Shown here one piece after another: positions 18,684 to 23,259 of a stretch of DNA of 23,259 bases (position 1 is its first letter; each line of letters starts with the position of its first letter). The notes beneath the pieces are model-generated. The model was not told the DNA's origin, made no database searches, and was given only the letters and a program-made list of their open reading frames with translations. A program made the position numbers and the translations under genes. The DNA lies in NCBI GenBank assembly GCA_964420925.1, contig CAYQVB010000161.1, positions 1-23,259 of the forward strand. The letters run 5' to 3'. This DNA comes from JAJEAD01 sp964420925 (GTDB lineage Bacteria > Pseudomonadota > Gammaproteobacteria > HK1).

Positions 18684-19455
18684 TCACGGCCTCGCCATGA
18701 CGTAATCGGCCCACGCCTGCATGAGCTGGCGGCGACCGTCGAACAACGCCGACCGGGCGTAGGCTCCCACGGTCTCATCTTGCCCATGCGCCAACACCGC
18801 TTCGCACTCCTCGAATGTCGCTCGGGCCACCTCCATCGCCTACATACGGAACGTCGTTCGAAATCCGTGCAACAATCGAACGCGACTCTTCGTCGACGTA
18901 GCCGAGCGGTCGCAGAACCTTGGACAGATCGTGCGGGTCCATCTCGCGGAAACCGCTGCGCCCGGCGCGCATCACGAACACCCCGAAACGGTCGCGGTCG
19001 AGCGCGCGGATTCGGTGAATAATCGCCAGCGCCTGCTCCGAGAGCGGCACCCGATGCGGGCTGCCTGACTTCATCCGCTCCCCCGGACGCGTCCACACGC
19101 GATCGTCGAGGTCAAATTCCGACCACCGGGCGCCGAGCACCTCACCGACGCGAGCGGCGCACAGCACTGTGAAAAGTACGGCGAGCTTCACAGCAATGTC
19201 GTGCGATGAAGCCTCCACCGCACGCATCGCCTCGCGCACCTTGCGGTGGGAAAGACTCGGTTGATGATGGACAATTGCCTTGCCCTTCGGCGCGAGTTCC
19301 TTAATCTGCGCGGCGGGGTTGTCCAAGCGATGTTTGTTCAGGACTGCCGACCGCATCACGACGTCCAGGTACTGTCTGAGCACGTAGCCGAGTGAGCCGC
19401 GGCCTTGCCACAGGGGCAGGACGATGGCGCTCAGGTCGGCGAGAGTCACCTCGTC
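18684..19455 (-). pseudogene. Tyrosine recombinase (phage/island integrase) remnant
   Basis: On the minus strand the catalytic domain of a prophage-type integrase is recognisable. The first part (from about 19455) reads ADEVTLADLSAIVLPLW, LGYVLRQYLD, NPAAQIKELAPKG, then AARVGEVLGARW (catalytic Arg), RMKSGSPHRVPLS (Lys) and MDPHDLSKVLRPLGYVDEE. Near 18870 the frame breaks. Homology resumes in another frame as HGFRTTFRM (His and Arg), then an amber codon at 18842-18840 where family members have Trp, then ARATFEECEAVLAHGQ, VGAYARS (nucleophile Tyr) and a stop at 18684. The N-terminal arm-binding and core-binding regions are missing; sequence before ADEVT is unrelated. It is therefore truncated and doubly inactivated. 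All catalytic residues can still be seen, so decay looks recent. Start at 19449 (GTG) was formal only. Confidence 0.82.
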
Positions 19456-19631
19456 TGCCCTTCGCCTTTCTCGCGCGGATACCCGAGCTGGGGCTGAAGC
19501 CCCTGTCGCTCACCTTCGGGCGCCGGCGCTACCGCACCGGGCTGGCTGCGCGGCGCGGGGCCGAGGACCTCGTGCCGGTGAGCCGCTTCGAGGAGCTCGT
19601 GCGCGACATCGCACTCCAACGTCTCGGCTGA
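19455..19631 (+). pseudogene. 3' remnant of a plus-strand gene, possibly a LysR-type regulator
   Basis: Directly beyond the point where integrase similarity ends, the opposite strand reads LPFAFLARIPELGLKPLSL, then RRRYRTGLAARRGAEDLVPVSRFEELVRDIA, and stops at 19629-19631. The composition and the pattern (a hydrophobic strand, then a basic strand pair, then a final amphipathic helix) look like the end of a LysR-type effector domain. No start or upstream domain exists here. I treat it as a gene fragment brought against the integrase by deletion or insertion. Family identity is a guess; a chance open frame in GC-rich DNA cannot be ruled out. Confidence 0.4.
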
Positions 19632-19758
19632 CGGGAGCGGCCGCACACTGGCGGCCCAGGCGCCGGTTGACAGTCGACCGGAAGTAACTGCTCTGGCAGG
19701 CCGTGAACCTTGAATTCGCACGCGATTAGGCATACATGAATGCAGGATAGCCGGGCAT

Positions 19759-19788
19759 TTGCACAAATCCCACAAATACTGCTATAAC
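19759..19788 (+). promoter_or_regulatory. Sigma70-like promoter of the rloA gene
   Basis: TTGCAC (19759-19764) and TATAAC (19783-19788) are separated by 18 bp. The expected start near 19795 gives a leader of about 28 nt. Palindromic ATTTG-CA-CAAAT (19757-19768) overlaps the -35 and could bind a repressor. CTGCC/GGCAG (19790-19794, 19803-19807) forms a small hairpin at the start of the transcript. Confidence 0.55.
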
Positions 19789-19822
19789 TCTGCCGACCAA
19801 TAGGCAGGGAAGGGCCAACCAC

Positions 19823-21100
19823 ATGCTATTGCGCTTCGCCGTCGAGAACCACCTCTCTATCCGCGAGAGGCAAGAGTTGTCCTTCGCGGCATCATCGCTG
19901 AAGGATCAAAGAGATGGGCTGATCCACTGTGAGGCCGTGGACAGCGGGGCGGTAGTGCCTGCCGTCGTGATCTACGGCGCCAACGCATCTGGCAAGACGA
20001 ACTTCGTCAACGCTTTGTCAACTATGAGGATGATGGTCCTGTGGTCGCAGACCAAGGGCGAACCGGGCGGTGGAGTGCCACGTCATGAATATTTGCTAGA
20101 TCAGAGTTTCTCTGAAAAGCCATCATGCTTCGAAATTGATTTCGTACTTGATGGCATTCGCTATCACTATGGATTTGAAACAACCGACGAGGCATTTACG
20201 TCGGAGTGGTTGTATGAGATCCCAAAGGCGCACCGTAGAAGACTCTATGAACGCAAAGAACAGGACTTTGACTTTGGCCGTTGGTTGAAGGGACAGAACC
20301 ACAATATTTCTAGACTCACACGTTCAAATAGCCTGTTTCTTTCTGCTGCCGCACAAAACGGTCATGAGCTGCTGTCCCGCGTCTACAAGTACTTTCAAGA
20401 TATTGCATTCTCCGGATCAGTTTCCGTGCCAGGAGTTGAAGCTTCCTCTCTGGTCAAGGGAGCTGGGCTTGATCGCCGTGTGATTAATTTCCTAAAGTCT
20501 ATCAACACTGGAGTTATCGGATACCAAAAGAGAGAGACTGAGCTATCGGAAGACTTCCGAGCGAAACATCGCGAACTCAGGGCAGTGCTCAAAAGGATCT
20601 CTGGAGGCACGATAGAACTCAAGCCTGACGACGAAGAGAAAATGGTGCAAATTGAACTTGCCCACCGTGGAAGAGGCGGAGAAGTGGTCCACTTCGATTT
20701 GGACCTAGAGAGCGCAGGAACAAGAAGGCTGCTAATCATTCTCAGTCAGGCATTCAAAGCGATAGATGAAGGACTACCAATTGTAATTGATGAGCTAGAT
20801 GCAAGCTTGCACACGTATGCGAGTGAGGCCGTTCTGCGTTTGTTTTGCTCAGCGTCGGTGAACCAAAGCGGTGCGCAACTCATAGCGACAACTCATGATA
20901 CCAATCTAATGAAGTCCCATATACTTCGGCGGGACCAACTTTGGTTTGCAGACAAGAATAGTGAAGGAGCAACGGAGATATATCCGCTAACGGACATTCG
21001 AACGCGCAAGGGAGACAATGTCGAGCTAGGATACTTGCAGGGACGATACGGAGCAGTACCAAACGATGATCCCGTAGCTGCATTGCTTGAGTCTTGCTAA
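19823..21100 (+). CDS. rloA: RloA-like AAA/ABC-type ATPase of an AbiL (RloAB) defence pair
   Basis: A 425-residue ATPase related to the OLD/RloA group. The Walker A is GANASGKT (52-59). The early MLLRFAVENHLSIRE strand is typical of these SMC-like ATPases. Walker B is PIVIDELDASLH (Asp323, Glu324), followed by the His switch in ATTHDTNLM (His358). The insert (about 100-300) should form the arm. The C-terminus ends in LQGRYGAVPNDDP, a hallmark of RloA-type ATPases. With the next gene it forms the pair called RloAB or AbiLi/AbiLii, for which anti-phage activity is reported in the family. The gene is visibly AT-richer than its chromosomal neighbours, with different codon use, which indicates horizontal transfer. 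The preceding GGGAAGGG is a usable Shine-Dalgarno. Confidence 0.87.
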   Translation: MLLRFAVENHLSIRERQELSFAASSLKDQRDGLIHCEAVDSGAVVPAVVIYGANASGKTNFVNALSTMRMMVLWSQTKGEPGGGVPRHEYLLDQSFSEKPSCFEIDFVLDGIRYHYGFETTDEAFTSEWLYEIPKAHRRRLYERKEQDFDFGRWLKGQNHNISRLTRSNSLFLSAAAQNGHELLSRVYKYFQDIAFSGSVSVPGVEASSLVKGAGLDRRVINFLKSINTGVIGYQKRETELSEDFRAKHRELRAVLKRISGGTIELKPDDEEKMVQIELAHRGRGGEVVHFDLDLESAGTRRLLIILSQAFKAIDEGLPIVIDELDASLHTYASEAVLRLFCSASVNQSGAQLIATTHDTNLMKSHILRRDQLWFADKNSEGATEIYPLTDIRTRKGDNVELGYLQGRYGAVPNDDPVAALLESC

Positions 21101-21101
21101 A

Positions 21102-21761
21102 ATGGCAAAGCGTCGAACGGGAAAAATCAGGCGACGAGGAACGAGAAGAGAGCCCAAGGTTCGATTCATCCTTTTTTGTGAAGGGAGAAATACAGAACCT
21201 GCATATTTTTCTGCCATAGAGAAAGTTTGGACAGGCGCTCTGGTTTCCATCGAAAGTCGTCGTGGTGTGGGAGTCCCGATCACAATAGCACAAGAAGCAT
21301 TGAAGTTTGCGAGATCAGAAGGATTGGCGCGAGGTAGCAGACGGCGCCGAAATCTGTTTGAAGTATGGGACGAGGTTTGGGCCGTATTCGATCGAGACGA
21401 ACATGAGAGATATGAGGAAGCCGTGGGTGTTTGCGAGGCCAACGGCATCGGGGTCGCAAGATCGAATCCATGTTTTGAGGTTTGGTTGATCTTGCACGAA
21501 CAGGATTATGATCGACCGGATGACCGTCATCAGGCACAAAGGGAGTTGCAACGATTACGACCAGAATACGACGGAGGTGGAGCAAAGGTGCCGGACTGCG
21601 CGGAAATGGTGGCTCGAGTTCTCCAGGCGGAAGAGCGAGGACAGGTGCTGCTTCGTCGTCGGGAAGACGAATTGGAGCCGCACGGGCGACCCTCCACAAC
21701 AGTGGGTGATTTGACAAAGGCAATTAGAAGAGCAGATGGCCGAGTGCGAAGGGAGGCATAG
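21102..21761 (+). CDS. rloB: RloB-family protein (TOPRIM-like), partner of RloA
   Basis: A 219-residue RloB-domain protein. The basic N-terminus (RRTGKIRRRGTRRE) leads to FILFCEGRNTEPAYF with Glu27 and Glu32. WAVFDRDEH gives an Asp97-x-Asp99 pair and NPCFEVWLILH (122-132) follows. Acidic residues in this order resemble TOPRIM metal-binding sites, so a nuclease-type effector is plausible but not shown. ATG 21102 is one base after the rloA stop, and an in-frame TTG at 21087 overlaps rloA. Either start implies translational coupling. The gene keeps the AT-richer composition of rloA. The family is the AbiLii component in defence-system classifications. Confidence 0.87.
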   Translation: MAKRRTGKIRRRGTRREPKVRFILFCEGRNTEPAYFSAIEKVWTGALVSIESRRGVGVPITIAQEALKFARSEGLARGSRRRRNLFEVWDEVWAVFDRDEHERYEEAVGVCEANGIGVARSNPCFEVWLILHEQDYDRPDDRHQAQRELQRLRPEYDGGGAKVPDCAEMVARVLQAEERGQVLLRRREDELEPHGRPSTTVGDLTKAIRRADGRVRREA

Positions 21762-22091
21762 AGTTGGAGAGTTCATAGAACTGATAGGGGTTGGGTTGCG
21801 CTTCCGAAAGTCGTACTTATCTCCAACAATACGCAGAGGTGGCAGGAGCAATTTAGTGATTGAAACGGTCTAGGACTTAGTTAAGAGTGTCAACGGCGGC
21901 GGGAATCCAGGCCAACGGGCGGAGCGAGACCGGACCACCTGTGGGGAGCGGTGTCGGCGAATTGAGGGGCTGAAGGAGACGCCACGGGGGGGCGGCGTCT
22001 GGAAACGCGGCGAGGGCGTAGCCCGAGCGGAGTTTCCGGATGGGGGAAGAAGGTTCGGTCAGCGCGAGGGGCGTTTCTTGCGTGCGGGACT
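21762..22091. other. Noncoding stretch with a composition switch and two adjacent hairpins
   Basis: About 330 bp without a convincing gene. The AT-richer cassette composition ends near 21890 and GC-rich sequence begins. AGACGCC (21977-21983) pairs with GGCGTCT (21994-22000). Immediately next, GGAAAC (22001-22006) pairs with GTTTCC (22032-22037), with GGGC/GCCC nested inside. Such abutting hairpins could be a structured RNA, a terminator pair or an insertion-element end. No known RNA family was recognised. Confidence 0.45.
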
Positions 22092-22343
22092 GTGATTGAG
22101 CCGAAAGCTCTCGCCGTTCATCTCGAGAATATGCATTTTATCGGCCGGGAGGCGGCGCGCCAGCTCGCGGGCGCGCGGCCCGTGCGCCTGTGCCACTTCG
22201 AGTCGATAAACGAGGGCGACAGGCTGTCGCCCCGGTGGCGAGAGGTGGGTCCGGGGCAGTACGTCCTCGGTTGCCTGACCGACCGGGGCGCGTATGCCGT
22301 GTGCGACACCGTGGTGGCCATGGTGGAGCCGAAGGGCGGGTGA
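22092..22343 (+). CDS. Small unidentified protein, 83 residues
   Basis: I do not recognise this protein. It starts at GTG 22092 (a later ATG at 22131 is possible, and the frame is open upstream as well). The residue pattern looks coding: ARPVRLCHFESINEGD, then SPRWREVGPGQYVLGCLTD, then AYAVCDTVVAMVE. It has three cysteines in the second half, alternating strands and no membrane segment. No good ribosome-binding site is visible. It converges on the SRAP gene with a 31-bp gap. It could be a small accessory-region protein, a fragment of a larger gene, or a chance frame in GC-rich DNA. Confidence 0.4.
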   Translation: MIEPKALAVHLENMHFIGREAARQLAGARPVRLCHFESINEGDRLSPRWREVGPGQYVLGCLTDRGAYAVCDTVVAMVEPKGG

Positions 22344-22374
22344 CGGCGGGCAGCGCCGCCGAAACCACCTTGCC

Positions 22375-23067
22375 TCACACGAGCGACACCGGCTCGATGC
22401 AGCGCGGGTCTTCGACCGACGACTTGTTGACAATGGGGCTTACAGGCTGCACGCGCATCGACTCCGGCCAAGGCTCGAGCGCCACGTCCTTGCCCGCGAG
22501 CGAGGGACCAATGCGACTGGGTGGCACAATCACCGGCATCCGGTGGTGGACCCGCGCCAGCGCCGGTGTCGCGTCCGTGGTCAGAATGGTGAAGGTCTCG
22601 AGCGCGTCGCCCGGCGCGAGCTCCGCGAGCGAGCCCTTTAGCGCCGTCCCTTCCGGGACCATCCATCGCTCCCAGATGCCAGCCATCGCGAACAGCCCGC
22701 CATCCTCCAGGGCGATGAGTCACGGCTGATGGCGCGAGCGAGGACCCGTCCACTCGTAGAACGCATCGGCGGGGATGAGGCAGCGCCGACCCGTCTTCCA
22801 CGCCGCGCGGAAGGCGGGCTTGGTACTGACCGTCTCAAGCCTCGCATTGATGAGCTTCGCGCCGATGCTCGGCTCCTTGGCCCAGGAAGGGACGAGTCCC
22901 CATCGCAGCATCGAGAGCCGGCGCCCGCCGTGCTCAAGGCGGACCACGCCGAAGTCTTGGGTCGGGGCGACGTTGTAGCGCGGCCGCAAGTTGAGAGGAG
23001 CCCCGAAGACATTCAGAAACGCGTGCACTGCGCTCCACGGGGCCATTTGGGTGAATCTCCCGCACAT
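22375..23067 (-). pseudogene. SRAP (YedK/HMCES-type) protein interrupted by one in-frame TGA
   Basis: SRAP proteins crosslink to abasic sites in single-stranded DNA through Cys2 and protect them. The frame from ATG 23067 begins MCGRF (Cys2), then RPRYNVAPTQ, LRWGLVPSWA, INARLET, and PADAFYEW with the catalytic Glu. A TGA at 22722-22720 stops it after 115 residues. The same frame continues directly with ALEDGGLFAMAGIWERW, FTILTTDA, VHHRMPVI (catalytic His) and ends at 22375. The whole gene of 230 codons plus stop is close to the family length (about 220). No frameshift exists, only this codon, so it is a nonsense allele, a sequence error or readthrough. Motif retention suggests recent loss. 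Without readthrough the truncated product lacks the catalytic His. Confidence 0.85.
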
Positions 23068-23106
23068 CCCGGAGACGGTATACGCGTTTGCCGGCTACCG
23101 CCAGTT

Positions 23107-23259
23107 ATCTCGTCAAATGCGCAGGGCTCGTTTTTTGTCTGCCGGGTAGCAGGGTGAGCTGATCTCGGGGCTGGCCATTTTGTTCTCCCTGTGGCAGTGT
23201 GCCGGCCATGGGGACGCTGGCGGCTTCGGATTCGTCGATTGATCTGCGTGCGGTCACGG
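23107..23259 (-). CDS. Possible partial CDS at window edge, unidentified
   Basis: The minus strand is open from the window edge to a TAA near 23107, about 50 codons. The end reads MAGTLPQGEQNGQPRDQL and LLPGRQKTSPAHLTR. It is not recognised. A plus-strand frame from ATG 23208 (MGTLAASDSSIDLRAV) runs off the same edge and is equally plausible. Both could be chance frames in GC-rich DNA. Confidence 0.2.

Noticed and set aside
22720..22722. TGA in the SRAP gene as selenocysteine or reassigned codon
   Set aside because: TGA is a normal stop for several genes here (trxA partner rhlB, lysA, glnA neighbours), SRAP enzymes are not selenoproteins, and I noticed no SECIS-like hairpin right after it.

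Overview
The window is a GC-rich bacterial chromosome segment, most likely from a gammaproteobacterium. The clearest hints are two gene orders typical of that class: thioredoxin (trxA) divergent from the RNA helicase rhlB, and a small LptM-type lipoprotein directly upstream of lysA. No rRNA, tRNA or CRISPR array was found. The species cannot be named from the sequence.

Positions 1-18447 look like stable housekeeping chromosome. From the left: a hybrid sensor histidine kinase cut by the window edge (minus); a Cupin_5/DUF985 protein (plus); trxA (minus); then a tightly packed plus-strand run of rhlB, an LptM-like lipoprotein, lysA, a PP-loop tRNA-thiolation-type enzyme, a TusA-like sulfur carrier and a CDF metal efflux protein. 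glnA follows behind its own leader. It converges on a fused anthranilate synthase gene, trpE(G). trpE(G) diverges from a 1203-residue exporter that joins two ABC half-transporters, CydD-like and CydC-like, head to tail. Three smaller genes follow: a secreted DUF4864-like protein, a YjlB-like cupin, and an orphan TRAP-type solute-binding protein.

Positions 18448-23259 are an accessory, decayed region. It opens with five copies of a 12-bp direct repeat beside a tyrosine recombinase (integrase) remnant. That remnant has lost its N-terminus and carries a frameshift and an amber codon. It abuts the 3' remnant of an unrelated plus-strand gene, possibly a LysR regulator. An AT-richer tract (about 19690-21890) carries a two-gene RloA/RloB cassette, the AbiL type of anti-phage defence, with its own good sigma70-like promoter. 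Base composition then switches back to GC-rich: a stretch with two adjacent hairpins, a small unidentified ORF, and an SRAP (YedK/HMCES) gene interrupted by one in-frame TGA although all its catalytic motifs remain.

Functional themes: the lysA block joins lysine/diaminopimelate metabolism with outer-membrane assembly (LptM) and tRNA sulfur modification (PP-loop enzyme plus TusA). glnA supplies glutamine, a substrate of the amidotransferase half of trpE(G). The best candidates for new biology are the PP-loop/TusA pair, the fused CydDC-like exporter without an adjacent oxidase, the repeat array next to the integrase, and the RloAB island.
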